NCBI RefSeq assembly: GCF_004795035.1
Contig: NZ_SSBK01000022.1
Span: forward strand, 58,618 to 122,617
Source: Streptomyces sp. A0958
GTDB lineage: Bacteria; Actinomycetota; Actinomycetes; Streptomycetales; Streptomycetaceae
DNA: 64,000 bases
Direction: 5' to 3'
Part shown: positions 53,456 through 64,000 of the stretch, piece by piece
Position numbering within the stretch: the first letter of the stretch is position 1
Layout: each line of letters opens with the position of its first letter
The notes under the pieces: generated by a model
Database searches by the model: none
Told to the model about the DNA's origin: nothing
Seen by the model: the letters and a program-made list of their open reading frames with translations, nothing else
Program-made: the position numbers and the translations under genes

Positions 53456-54880
53456 TCAGTACGGGTCGTAGGGGTCGTCCGCCCCGCTGCCGTGTTCGTC
53501 GCCGTTGTTGCCCGATCCGCTGCCGCGTTCGTCGCCGTTGTCGCCCGATCCCAGGCCCCGGCATTCGAGTGCGCGGTAGCCGGGGTCCCAGTCGCCGAGG
53601 ATGTCCCGGGCCCGCTTCTCCCCCCAGCTCGTCGCATACCAGGGCTCGTCCGAGACCCGCAGTGCCCGCTGGATGTCCGCCAGCGCACAGGAGCGCAGGG
53701 GTTCCGGCAGGGTGGCGAGGGCGGGTACGGCATCGGCCGACAGACCCTTGAGGTAATCGATGTCGATCGAGTGATCGTTGCGGTAGCGCTGGACGTTCTG
53801 TTCGGCGATCAGACCGTCGGGCGAGGCCAGCCCGAAGGCCAGTACGCCGACGGCCGCGCTCGCCGCGACGGCGCGCGGCAGCAGCCTGGGGCCGAACACC
53901 CCGGCCGCCATGATCAGTACGAGGACCACGCCGAGCCACAGTTCCACCGCGGCCACCGAGATGCGCAGCCGGGTCAGGCCGTACGCGTCGACGTAGAGAT
54001 CCATGCGCCGCAGGGCGGAGGCCACCACGACCAGCGTGAGCAGGCACAGGGTGCCGAGCACTCCGCGTACGAGCTTGCGGTCGCGGGCACCGCCGCGAGG
54101 GGCCCAGCGCAGGGCGAGTGCGATGACCCCGAGCGTGAGCACCGTGGCCCAGAGCAGCTGCCAGAAGCCCTGACGGGCGTACTCGGAGTAGCTGAGGTCC
54201 GTCTCGGCCATCACCTTGTCGTATCCGCCGAGCAGCACCGTGAGCTGAATGGCGAGGAAGGCGGCGAAGAGCAGGTTCAGGACGACCAGCGGCAGGGCCC
54301 ATTCCAGCCGTCCGCGGGCCTTGCCCGGACGTACGGTCGCCCTGTCCCAGCGGACCGGGGCGGCGGCGGTGTACGCGGCGGCGAGGGCGCCGACGAGGCC
54401 GAGCGCGCCCAGGAAGATCCGCCACGGGCTGTCGCCGACCGACACATCGGGGGTCAGGTTGCCGAGGAGGTCGGCGAAGGCCGCGTCGGCGCTCGCGAAG
54501 AGCGCGCCGAAGACGATGAGCAGTACGACGGCCACGGCCGCGGACCGGAAGACGACGCCGAAACGGCCCCGGGACCCCGACATGCGCTCGCGCACACCCC
54601 GGACGCCCCAGCCCACCGATGCGAAGACGGAGGTGAACAGGCCCAACGAGCCGAGGAACACGCCGAGCCAGCTGCGGCTGCCGTGCAGCGCCAGCGAGCC
54701 GAGCGCCAGAGCGGACACGAGAGCGAGGAACGTCGGCCATCCCGCGTCCCGGAGCGCTGGGACGACCAGCAGCGCCAGTCCGCTGATCCCCCACACGGCG
54801 CTCCAGGGGCGCAGCCGGCGGCCGGCCGCCCGCGCGGCGATGTACGCCCCGGTCGCCGCGGGCAGCGCGACGATGAGCAC
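53456..54880 (-). CDS. DUF4173 multi-pass membrane protein (intact part; 5' end interrupted)
   Basis: 474 aa from GTG at 54880, with about ten membrane helices and a conserved stretch near the C-terminus (LSADAVPALATLPEPLRSCA) before a disordered Gly/Asp/Asn tail. DUF4173 proteins are actinobacterial membrane proteins of unknown function. This start has no ribosome-binding site. The reading frame continues upstream for 134 sense codons and looks coding (residues KIPAYAQRR, TNPWGKPQPS), back to an amber codon and a well-placed GTG at 55318. The gene is therefore probably disrupted near its 5' end. Confidence 0.75.
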   Translation of the reverse strand: MLIVALPAATGAYIAARAAGRRLRPWSAVWGISGLALLVVPALRDAGWPTFLALVSALALGSLALHGSRSWLGVFLGSLGLFTSVFASVGWGVRGVRERMSGSRGRFGVVFRSAAVAVVLLIVFGALFASADAAFADLLGNLTPDVSVGDSPWRIFLGALGLVGALAAAYTAAAPVRWDRATVRPGKARGRLEWALPLVVLNLLFAAFLAIQLTVLLGGYDKVMAETDLSYSEYARQGFWQLLWATVLTLGVIALALRWAPRGGARDRKLVRGVLGTLCLLTLVVVASALRRMDLYVDAYGLTRLRISVAAVELWLGVVLVLIMAAGVFGPRLLPRAVAASAAVGVLAFGLASPDGLIAEQNVQRYRNDHSIDIDYLKGLSADAVPALATLPEPLRSCALADIQRALRVSDEPWYATSWGEKRARDILGDWDPGYRALECRGLGSGDNGDERGSGSGNNGDEHGSGADDPYDPY

Positions 54881-55318
54881 GTTCAGACCGATGCCGTCAC
54901 CCAGCAGAACCGTGCTGAGCAGTGCGGTGGCGAGGACCGCCCAGAGGGTGCCGGTGTGGACGGGGCCCGGCTCCGCCGTGCGCAGGCGCGAGACCGCCGA
55001 GGGCTGCGGCTTGCCCCACGGGTTGGTCGGGCGGGGCTGTCCGGGCCGTCGCTGCGCGTAGGCCGGGATCTTCGGCGGCTCCGGGACGGCGCCCTGCCCC
55101 GTGTCGTGTGCCGCGGGGCCCGCCGCTGCCGGTGCCGCGGCGGGCGCGGGTATCCGCCCGTCCGTCTGCTCGGCCTCTGTCGCGGATGTCTCGGAGGCCT
55201 TTGCGGGCTCCCCGCCTTCCGGCGACGCCGGCCCGGACGCGTCCGGCGTGGGCCGGGGCGCTGCGGATGCGGCCGGTGCAGGCTAGGGCCGAGCTGGATC
55301 TGATGGTTTTTCGGACAC
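54881..55318 (-). pseudogene. Upstream part of the DUF4173 gene with in-frame amber at codon 12
   Basis: GTG at 55318 is preceded by GGGGAGGGG and begins MSEKPSDPARP, then TAG at 55285-55283. After it the same frame runs without a stop into the intact part at 54880 and on to 53456 (621 codons in all, including the amber and the final stop). No ATG, GTG or TTG lies in frame between the amber and 54880. The Pro/Ala-rich sequence is coding-like. Confidence 0.7.
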
Positions 55319-55448
55319 GAAACCCCTCCCCACCGGGGTCCGCTCACGCGAGCCCTGGGCGGCGCGCGGCCCCCCGGCGTCTCATTCGGTGCGCACCCGT
55401 CGTCATGATCACCGAGGGCGGCGTGGCCGAAAGAGTAGCCCCGTGTCA

Positions 55449-55496
55449 CGACTGTCAGTTGTGCGAGGCCCTGCTGTGGCAGGACCGTGACAGTCG
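55449..55496 (-). terminator. Hairpin downstream of the ADP-ribosylglycohydrolase gene
   Basis: CGACTGTCA (55449-55457) and TGACAGTCG (55488-55496) pair, and CCTGC/GCAGG pairs inside the loop. It lies 15 bp past the stop of the gene ending at 55511. The rest of 55319-55510 shows no other feature. Confidence 0.55.
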
Positions 55497-55510
55497 GGGC
55501 GGGCGTGCGG

Positions 55511-56407
55511 CTACCGCGTCGACCAGTGCGGCAGCTCTTCCGTCTGCGCCGTCCAGTCCTCCGGCGGAGCCCCCGCGGGGCTCGCCGCGACCACTCCACC
55601 GACGATCGCGCAGGTGGTGTCGACGTCGCCGCCGGCCTGCGCGGTCACCCAGAAGGCCTGCTCGAAGTCACCGAGGCTGCGTGCAGCCGACCACAGGGCG
55701 AACGGGACGGTGTCGTGCGCGCTGGTACGGCGCCCGTTGCCGAGGACCGCCGCCACGGTGCCCGCGTCCTCGTAGTCCAGCATGTCGCGGGCGCGCCGCA
55801 GCCCGGCGCCGACCGCGCTGCGCGGGACGAGCGCGACGACACCGTCCAGCAGGTCCGCCGGGGCGGGAGGCCCGGCCGGCGAGGCCGCGAGCGCGGCGGC
55901 CGCCGCCACGGCCATCGCACCCACGACGGCTTCCCGGTGCTGGTGCGTGGTGTACGAGGAGATCTCGGCCTGGTGCGTGGCCTGCTCGGGGTCGTCCGCG
56001 TACCAGGCGCCGAGCGGCGCGATGCGCATCGACGAGCCGTTGCCCCACGAGCCCTGGCCACTGAACAGCGAGGAGGCCAGCTCCCGCCAGTCCCCGCCCT
56101 CGCGCACGAGGCGGAGCAGCCGGTTCACGGCGGGGCCGTACCCCCGGTCGAAATCGTGGTGCTCCGCGAAAGAGTGGGCGAGGGCGTCCTGGTCGATACG
56201 GCCGTGGTCGCGGAGCACGGCCAGGACGGAACAGGCCATTTCCGTGTCGTCGGTCCACTGCCACGGCCCGGGGGGCAGGGCGCGGTCCTTGAGGAGCGGA
56301 TAGTTGGCGGGCACGAAGAACTGGGAGCCCAGGGCGTCTCCCACGGACAGGCCGCGAAGGCTGGCGAGGGCGCGTTCGACGCGCTGGTCGGAAGCGGATT
56401 CGGTCAT
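55511..56407 (-). CDS. ADP-ribosylglycohydrolase family protein
   Basis: 298-aa enzyme that removes ADP-ribose from modified targets. The di-magnesium motifs are present: GLSVGDALGSQF, TDDTEM and the C-terminal GGDVDTTCAIVGG. Among relatives the C-terminal GDxDTxxAI sequence supplies the second metal site. ATG at 56407; a GTG three codons earlier is in frame. It begins 10 nt after the histidine phosphatase stop and is probably cotranscribed with it. The substrate (protein, DNA or small molecule) is unknown. Confidence 0.92.
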   Translation of the reverse strand: MTESASDQRVERALASLRGLSVGDALGSQFFVPANYPLLKDRALPPGPWQWTDDTEMACSVLAVLRDHGRIDQDALAHSFAEHHDFDRGYGPAVNRLLRLVREGGDWRELASSLFSGQGSWGNGSSMRIAPLGAWYADDPEQATHQAEISSYTTHQHREAVVGAMAVAAAAALAASPAGPPAPADLLDGVVALVPRSAVGAGLRRARDMLDYEDAGTVAAVLGNGRRTSAHDTVPFALWSAARSLGDFEQAFWVTAQAGGDVDTTCAIVGGVVAASPAGAPPEDWTAQTEELPHWSTR

Positions 56408-56417
56408 CGTTTCCACT

Positions 56418-57077
56418 CTATCCGGTGATGCCGTACGGCTCAGGGGTACGCCAGCGCACGAAGGGCCGGTCGAGCGTGTACCGCCCGTCCTGGCCGAGCA
56501 CCAGCGTCCGCGATTCCCCGTTTCCGGGGTTGGAAAGCGATTCGAATTCGGCCACGGACCAGTGGAACCAGCGCATGCAGAACAGCCGCATGGTCAGTCC
56601 GTGCGTGACCAGCAGGACGTTCGGCGGGTGGTCGGGGGCCTCGAAGCTGCGGTGCAGGCTCTCCAGAAACGCGCCGACCCGGTCGTACACGTCCGCCCCG
56701 GACTCGCCCTGCGCGAAGCGGTAGAAGAAGTGCCCGTAGGCGTCCCGGTAGGCCTTCTGCAGCCTGACGTCGTCGCGGTCCTGCCAGTTGCCCCAGTCCT
56801 GTTCGCGCAGCCGCGGCTCCTCGCGGACCCGTACGCGCCCGGCGTCCAGGCCGAGGGCGGCGAACGTCTCGTGGGTGCGCCGGTAGGGGGAGACGTACAC
56901 GCTGACGCGCTCCGGGCCGAACAGCTCGCGCAGCCGCACCCCCGTCTCGCGGGCCTGCCGGACCCCCGCGGGGGTGAGTCCCAGCGCGTGGTCGGGTTCG
57001 CGCTCGTACACGGTGTCGTCGGCGTTGCCCTCGGACTCCCCGTGCCGGACAAGAACGATGCGTTGCGGTCGTGCCAT
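56418..57077 (-). CDS. Histidine phosphatase family protein
   Basis: 219-aa phosphoglycerate-mutase-fold enzyme. The catalytic RHG motif is at residues about 11-13 (VRHGESEGN), the second His is in VTHGLTMRL and the acidic partner is in the REQDWGNW region. It likely hydrolyses a phosphoester; the substrate is undetermined. ATG at 57077. Followed immediately by the ADP-ribosylglycohydrolase gene, suggesting an operon. Confidence 0.92.
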   Translation of the reverse strand: MARPQRIVLVRHGESEGNADDTVYEREPDHALGLTPAGVRQARETGVRLRELFGPERVSVYVSPYRRTHETFAALGLDAGRVRVREEPRLREQDWGNWQDRDDVRLQKAYRDAYGHFFYRFAQGESGADVYDRVGAFLESLHRSFEAPDHPPNVLLVTHGLTMRLFCMRWFHWSVAEFESLSNPGNGESRTLVLGQDGRYTLDRPFVRWRTPEPYGITG

Positions 57078-57167
57078 GCATCGACCCTAGATCGAGTTGC
57101 CACCGTTCGAGCAGTTGTCCGGAAATCGTCGGTGCATGTCGCCGCTGCTACCCCGCTCCCCCGGCCG

Positions 57168-57773
57168 TCACACCGTCCAGGACGGTTCGAGTTGCACCAC
57201 GTCTCCGGCGAGCGCGGCCACGTCCTGTTCGGTCTCCGCGCGCTGCGAGAGCCGGTCCACGCTGCCCGGCCGGTACTTACCGCGCTCGGCACTGGACTGC
57301 CACATCGACAGGACCAGGAACTCGTGTCCCGGCGCCTCGCCGAATATGCCCCGCAGCATCCCCGGCGATCCCGCCATCGCCGGGTTCCACACCCTCTGCT
57401 GCATGAGCGCGAAGTGCTCGACCCGGTCCTCGTGCACCCGGCTGTGGGCCACCCTGAGCACGTCCGCGTCCGTGAAGCGGGGTTCGAACCCGGTCTTCAC
57501 GTCGAAGCGGTACTCGAAGAGCTTGACCTGGATGTCGTTGCACGTACCGGCCTGCGCGGCCGCCAGGGCGTCGTGGCCGCGTGCCATGAACGAGTCGTAG
57601 AAGACCCGGTTCTCCCAGAACGCGAAGACGTGCGCCACCTCGGGCCGGCCACGGCTCCAGCCGCCGCCCTGCCCCCTGAACCCCGGCTCACCCAGCAGCC
57701 CCGCCCATTTCCGCTGCCCCCGTTCGAAACCTCGACGGTCCGTCACACTGCAGCGAATCCACTTGACCAGCAC
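57168..57773 (-). CDS. DUF4937 family protein (YdbC-like)
   Basis: 201-aa protein with an antibiotic-biosynthesis-monooxygenase-like alpha/beta arrangement: the N-terminal half has VLVKWIRCSV and the C-terminal half HEFLVLSMWQSSAERGKY. Trp and His residues (HVFAFWENRVFYDSFM) are conserved in the family. Function unknown. GTG at 57773 with a weak ribosome-binding site. Confidence 0.8.
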   Translation of the reverse strand: MLVKWIRCSVTDRRGFERGQRKWAGLLGEPGFRGQGGGWSRGRPEVAHVFAFWENRVFYDSFMARGHDALAAAQAGTCNDIQVKLFEYRFDVKTGFEPRFTDADVLRVAHSRVHEDRVEHFALMQQRVWNPAMAGSPGMLRGIFGEAPGHEFLVLSMWQSSAERGKYRPGSVDRLSQRAETEQDVAALAGDVVQLEPSWTV

Positions 57774-57964
57774 GGCGCCATCGTACGGCCGCAGGGCGTG
57801 GCGTGGGTCACGCTCCGGGCCAGTCCGCCCGAACCGGCCTTCTCTCGACGGATCGTGGCCCGTTTCAGCCGCTCGTATCCAAGCCGGTTGGTTCCGCGGT
57901 CAGTTGCGGAGATGATCGGAGGATGGAACCGGAGCGACGCCCCGGCGCGCAGGAGGGAAGTCCG

Positions 57965-58501
57965 TTGAGCACTCCCAAGAAGGACCTCGAAAAGGTCGAG
58001 GTGAGGATCAAGTGGGACCCCAGCGACCAGGGCGACGCCCCCAACGACCTCGACATCATCGCGGCGACGTACCCGGCGGACGAGCCGTACGGCAGCCCCG
58101 CGTACCTCGTGCACTTCGACAGCCGGGCGCCCGACGGCACCATCACGCTGAACCGCGACAGCAGGACGGGGCAGGGGCTGGGCTACGACGAGGCGATGAC
58201 GCTGGAACTGGACCGGCTCTCCGACGACTACGGCCGGGTCGTCGTCGGCGTCGCGATCCAGCAGCGCGACGGCCGCAAGACGTTCGGCGCCATAGAGAAC
58301 ACCCGAGTGCAGATCCGCGAGGGCTACACGACGCTGGCCGAGGACGACTTCTCCGCGGTGGGCACCGCCACGGCGGCCGTCGTGGCCGAATTCGTACGGG
58401 ACGCCGCCGGTGGCTGGCGCTTCCACGAGACGGTACGGGGCTTCGACGGTGACCCGGACTCGTTCGCCGCGGCGATGGGGGGCCGCACCTTCGGCGCCTG
58501 A
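57965..58501 (+). CDS. TerD family calcium-binding-type protein
   Basis: 178 aa. The TerD domain shows the acidic calcium-binding signature DPSDQGDAPNDLDI near the N-terminus and ENTRVQIREG and a second acidic stretch later. Related proteins in Streptomyces respond to calcium, stress or differentiation signals. TTG at 57965 follows GGAGGGAAG; an ATG at 57923 is in frame but GGAGG abuts it. Convergent with nrdJ; a shared hairpin follows. Confidence 0.85.
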   Translation: MSTPKKDLEKVEVRIKWDPSDQGDAPNDLDIIAATYPADEPYGSPAYLVHFDSRAPDGTITLNRDSRTGQGLGYDEAMTLELDRLSDDYGRVVVGVAIQQRDGRKTFGAIENTRVQIREGYTTLAEDDFSAVGTATAAVVAEFVRDAAGGWRFHETVRGFDGDPDSFAAAMGGRTFGA

Positions 58502-58517
58502 CACCGGGAACGGCGAA

Positions 58518-58558
58518 CGGGTGCGGGCAGGTCTTCCGAGAAGACCTGCCCGCACCCG
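58518..58558. terminator. Shared hairpin between the TerD gene and nrdJ
   Basis: GTGCGGGCAGGTCTT (58521-58535) pairs with AAGACCTGCCCGCAC (58541-58555) around a 5-nt loop. It lies between convergent genes and can end both. Confidence 0.85.
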
Positions 58559-58601
58559 CTGTCATGTCACCCGTGGTGTCTCAGGACACCGGGGCCACCG
58601 G

Positions 58602-61505
<2,904 letters not shown>

Positions 61506-61671
61506 GCCGCCTCCCATATGTGGGCAAAAACGCCCTGAAGTGCCGAGAACTTCCCCGGGCACAGTGTGTGTCTGATGCTTCGGCCGCCGTACTCGTCATA
61601 CGTCGCCCGGAGCAAGGTCCAGGTGCCGGCCCGCACCCGATCCCCGGATCGGCGCGGCCGGCGGCTGCCGC

Positions 61672-62184
61672 TCAGTCGGCGGCGACGGCGGGAACGGGGA
61701 CCTCCAGGGTCTCGCCGCTCCCGCTTCCTTCCGCGGAGGGCCGCCGCTCACGGAGTTCCGTGATGGCGGCCTCGAAGTCTTCGAGGCTGTCGAACGCCCG
61801 GTACACGGACGCGAACCGCAGGTAGGCGACGAGGTCGAGTTCCTGCAGGGGACCGAGGATGGCCAGGCCCACGTCGTGCGTGGTCAGCTCGGCGCTGCCG
61901 GTCGCGCGCACCGCCTCCTCGACCCGCTGGCCGAGTTTGGCGAGGGCGTCCTCGGTCACGGGCCGCCCCTGGCACGCCTTGCGCACCCCGGAGATGACCT
62001 TGGTGCGGCTGAAGGGCTCGGTCACGCCGCTGCGCTTGACCACCATGAGCGAACAGGTCTCCACCGTCGTGAAACGGCGGGAGCAGTCGGGGCACTGGCG
62101 GCGCCGGCGGATCGAGGTCCCGTCGTCGGTGGTGCGACTGTCGACGACCCGGCTGTCGGGGTGCCTGCAGAAGGGGCAGTGCAT
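61672..62184 (-). CDS. nrdR: Transcriptional repressor NrdR
   Basis: 170-aa zinc-ribbon and ATP-cone repressor of ribonucleotide reductase genes. The zinc ribbon is MHCPFCRHPDSRVVDSR (CPFC) and CPDCSRRF; the ATP cone follows (residues about 45-145), binding ATP or dATP. ATG at 62184 follows GGGAG. First gene of the nrdRJ operon (SCO5804); two NrdR boxes lie upstream. A C-terminal tail of about 20 residues is unusual relative to short family members. Confidence 0.96.
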   Translation of the reverse strand: MHCPFCRHPDSRVVDSRTTDDGTSIRRRRQCPDCSRRFTTVETCSLMVVKRSGVTEPFSRTKVISGVRKACQGRPVTEDALAKLGQRVEEAVRATGSAELTTHDVGLAILGPLQELDLVAYLRFASVYRAFDSLEDFEAAITELRERRPSAEGSGSGETLEVPVPAVAAD

Positions 62185-62294
62185 GGCTCCCAACCCTCCT
62201 TCACAGCACGACTGAATAGCCTCTTCAGGCCCGGTGAGGGGCCCTCGAAGCGGTCTCAAGCATAGGCGATGACCGCACCCCCGATTCACGGGGA

Positions 62295-62341
62295 CCACAA
62301 CTTCTGGGCGGCTGGAACAATCCAACCACTAGATCTTGGGT
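62295..62341 (-). promoter_or_regulatory. Tandem NrdR boxes upstream of nrdRJ
   Basis: Plus-strand CCACTAGATCTTGGGT (62326-62341) matches the NrdR box at about 12 of 16; a weaker CCACAACTTCTGGGCG lies at 62295-62310. They are 31 bp apart, three helical turns, as in known tandem NrdR boxes. The 494-bp gap 62185-62678 also holds the lexA promoter; nothing else is visible. Confidence 0.8.
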
Positions 62342-62598
62342 TTGGCCGCGCATTTGGCCCTGGAGCGTGTCGCACCGGAAGGGCGGCCGGAAGGCAGCGT
62401 ACGGCCGACCAAGAGGGTACGGGAAGCGCCCGGACGGCGGACGACCGGGCGGCCACCCCCGCGCGCGGCCGGCGCGGCACGGAACGTTACGGTCGAGGGG
62501 TCGCCGCCGCCGGTCGCCCGGCTCTCACGGCGTTACGCGCATACGCAGCCTCATACACCCAGCAGTGAACCCCGGGCAGACTTTCATTCGTTTTTCAC

Positions 62599-62640
62599 TC
62601 GAACGTGTGTTTGGCGCAACCTTTCGAAAGCTACTACCGT
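62599..62640 (+). promoter_or_regulatory. SOS box and promoter of lexA
   Basis: TCGAACGTGTGTTTGG (62599-62614) matches the Streptomyces LexA box TCGAACRTRTGTTCGA closely. It overlaps a -35 TTGGCG (62611-62616) with TACCGT (62635-62640) 18 bp downstream as -10, fitting autorepression. Confidence 0.88.
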
Positions 62641-62678
62641 TGTCCAGCTAGGGAGACCATTCGAGAGGGGCCGCCGAC

Positions 62679-63473
62679 GTGACCACCACCGCAGACAGTG
62701 CCATCATCACTGCCCAGGACCGCTCCCAGAGCCGACTCGAGCCGGTGCATGCCATGAATGACTCAGTCACGAACACGGAGGGGCCGGAGCCCGGGCGTCC
62801 AGCGCGCTCGCTCCCCGGACGACCTCCCGGAATCCGGGCGGACAGCTCGGGGCTCACGGACCGGCAGCGGCGCGTGATCGAGGTCATCCGGGATTCCGTG
62901 CAGCGGCGAGGATATCCGCCGTCGATGCGGGAGATCGGTCAGGCGGTGGGCCTTTCCAGCACCTCCTCCGTGGCGCATCAGCTGATGGCTCTGGAGCGCA
63001 AGGGCTTCCTGCGCCGCGACCCGCACCGCCCCCGCGCGTACGAGGTACGCGGCTCGGACCAGCCGAGCACGCAGCCGACGGACACCACCGGGAAGCCCGC
63101 CGCCTCCTACGTGCCGCTGGTGGGCCGGATCGCGGCCGGTGGACCGATCCTCGCCGAGGAGTCCGTCGAGGACGTCTTCCCGCTCCCCCGCCAGCTGGTC
63201 GGTGACGGGGAGCTCTTCGTGCTGAAGGTCGTCGGCGACTCGATGATCGAAGCCGCGATCTGTGACGGCGACTGGGTCACCGTGCGACGCCAGCCCGTCG
63301 CGGAGAACGGCGACATCGTGGCCGCCATGCTGGACGGCGAGGCCACGGTGAAGCGCTTCAAGCGGGAGGACGGCCACGTCTGGCTCCTCCCCCACAACGC
63401 CGCGTACCAGCCGATCCCCGGCGACGAGGCGACCATCCTCGGCAAGGTCGTCGCGGTGCTGCGCCGGGTCTGA
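62679..63473 (+). CDS. lexA: SOS repressor LexA
   Basis: 264-aa repressor of the DNA-damage response (SCO5803). The winged helix (SVQRRGYPPSMREIGQAVGL) is followed by the autolytic S24 domain: cleavage site Ala-Gly in RIAAGGPIL, Ser in GDSMIEA and Lys in ATVKRFKRED. GTG at 62679 follows GAGAGGGG; a shorter form from ATG at 62754 is possible and the first 50 residues are poorly conserved. Its own SOS box lies just upstream. Confidence 0.95.
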   Translation: MTTTADSAIITAQDRSQSRLEPVHAMNDSVTNTEGPEPGRPARSLPGRPPGIRADSSGLTDRQRRVIEVIRDSVQRRGYPPSMREIGQAVGLSSTSSVAHQLMALERKGFLRRDPHRPRAYEVRGSDQPSTQPTDTTGKPAASYVPLVGRIAAGGPILAEESVEDVFPLPRQLVGDGELFVLKVVGDSMIEAAICDGDWVTVRRQPVAENGDIVAAMLDGEATVKRFKREDGHVWLLPHNAAYQPIPGDEATILGKVVAVLRRV

Positions 63474-63496
63474 GACCCGCGCTCCACGCTCCACGA

Positions 63497-63541
63497 GCGG
63501 GCCCCGGAGACCGGCTTCGCGCCGGCGCCGGGGCCCGCTTT
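63497..63541 (+). terminator. Terminator of lexA
   Basis: GCGGGCCCCGG (63497-63507) pairs with CCGGGGCCCGC (63528-63538) around an inner CCGGC/GCCGG hairpin and is followed by TTTCC. It lies 24 bp past the lexA stop. Confidence 0.85.
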
Positions 63542-63623
63542 CCGTATGCGCCGGGGGCCCGCTTTTCGTATGCGACGAGGCCCGCTTTTAGTATGCGACG
63601 AGGCCCGCTGCTCGTATCCGGCG
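63532..63623. repeat. Four tandem copies of a 23-bp unit
   Basis: Units begin at 63532, 63555, 63578 and 63601; the last full copy is AGGCCCGCTGCTCGTATCC and onward, and copies 2 and 3 differ only at a few bases (CGTATGCGACG and AGTATGCGACG). They overlap the 3' side of the lexA terminator in the first unit. Confidence 0.75.
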
Positions 63624-63829
63624 GCGGGCGGGGCTGTGACGACAGGGCCTAAGTGGCCTTAGCCTTGATCCGCCGAGGCGGTTTGAGGATGTTCTCCTGC
63701 CCGGTTGTTGAGTTGGTTCTGTGTGGGTGGCTGAGTGTGGGCAGGTGGTATCTGCTGGTTTGCCCAGCTTTTCCACGTTCTTCGGTTCCGGTTGGGCCCT
63801 GGTGGGCGGGGTGGGCAGGGGCTGTCGTG

Positions 63830-64000
63830 TCAGCCGGGTGGGTCGTGGACGGTGTCGAAGAGGTGTGTCCAGGCTTGCTGCCAGGGCCAGTTGTGGGGCA
63901 GGTGCAGGGTGATGCGTCGGGCTGAGCGGGCGATGCGGGCCGGGACGTGGATCAGGTGGGTGCGGAGGGTGGCGGTGGTGGCCTTGGCGTGGAACGCGGA
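63830..64000 (-). mobile_element. IS1380-type transposase, C-terminal end (partial)
   Basis: Only the last 56 codons are in the window; the gene continues past 64000. The residues (FHAKATTATLRTHLIHVPAR, then SARRITLHLPHNWPW) match the C-terminus of IS1380-family transposases as I recall it. The stop is at 63830. Intactness of the element cannot be judged here. Confidence 0.75.

Larger units (their letters stand above)
63474..63829. other. Intergenic DNA: lexA terminator, tandem repeats and element end
   Basis: 356 bp without a gene. It holds the lexA terminator, four tandem 23-bp units, a 15-bp sequence shared with the MITE at 53270-53284 (here 63635-63649), and what is probably the non-coding end of an insertion sequence (after about 63650). 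Confidence 0.7.

Noticed and set aside
53180..55303. Plus-strand open frame opposite the DUF4173 gene
   Set aside because: Antisense shadow; it also reads through the MITE and the repeats.
63532..63623. CRISPR-like array
   Set aside because: Units are contiguous 23-mers without spacers, and no cas genes are present; a plain tandem repeat.

Overview
The window is chromosomal DNA from a high-GC actinomycete, almost certainly a Streptomyces. Coding regions show strong third-position GC bias, many genes start with GTG or TTG, and the gene content and order match the conserved core of the genus: cutRS, sepH, ptsH, parC, parE, hrdB, whiH, nrdRJ and lexA all lie in the relative order I recall for S. 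coelicolor (roughly SCO5863 down to SCO5803). It is mostly housekeeping and developmental DNA with few accessory insertions.

Layout. 1-6.8 kb: the two-component system cutRS (cutS cut by the window edge), a 58-aa small protein, inositol-phosphatase-like and coproporphyrin ferrochelatase genes, a VAO-type aldonolactone oxidase and a membrane protein with repeats. 7-13.6 kb: the cell-division regulator sepH, a rhodanese, a VOC protein, a MerR regulator with a divergent membrane gene, thymidine kinase, a phosphodiesterase and a DUF5998 protein. 13.7-24.9 kb: a GNAT/acyl-CoA-synthetase-type protein acetyltransferase (patA-like), HPr with a DasR site, a GntR regulator, an M23 peptidase behind a ydaO-type (c-di-AMP) riboswitch, an M16 peptidase pair and topoisomerase IV subunit A. 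25-34.8 kb: a CobW GTPase, two divergent citrate-synthase homologues (one fused to a helix-turn-helix), a LacI regulator, and an acetate-permease/DUF485 pair downstream of a sensor kinase/LuxR regulator operon. 34.9-43.5 kb: topoisomerase IV subunit B, a small zinc-finger-like protein, a secreted trypsin-like protease, the principal sigma factor hrdB, the sporulation regulator whiH and an ABC ATPase-permease fusion. 43.7-53 kb: an NrtR-like Nudix regulator, a DUF4192 protein, a RecQ-phosphoribosyltransferase fusion, an orphan helicase-tail protein, RNase HII and a TetR/MFS efflux pair with twin operators. 53-64 kb: a MITE-like element, a DUF4173 membrane protein whose 5' end carries an in-frame amber codon, an ADP-ribosylglycohydrolase, a histidine phosphatase, a TerD-like protein, the class II ribonucleotide reductase nrdRJ with tandem NrdR boxes, lexA with an SOS box, a 23-bp tandem repeat and the 3' end of an IS1380-type transposase.

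The genes combine DNA metabolism (parC, parE, recQ, rnhB, tdk, nrdRJ, lexA), development and division (sepH, whiH, hrdB), envelope and stress sensing (cutRS, the M23 peptidase, M16 peptidases, protease) and central carbon control (citrate synthases, acetate uptake, PatA, HPr/DasR). I found no CRISPR array, tRNA, rRNA, phage or recognisable defence island. The best candidates for something new are the HTH-citrate synthase fusion with its divergent partner, the amber-interrupted DUF4173 gene, the RecQ-PRTase fusion beside a perfect DnaA-box palindrome, and the MITE whose end is shared with the insertion-sequence region at the window edge.
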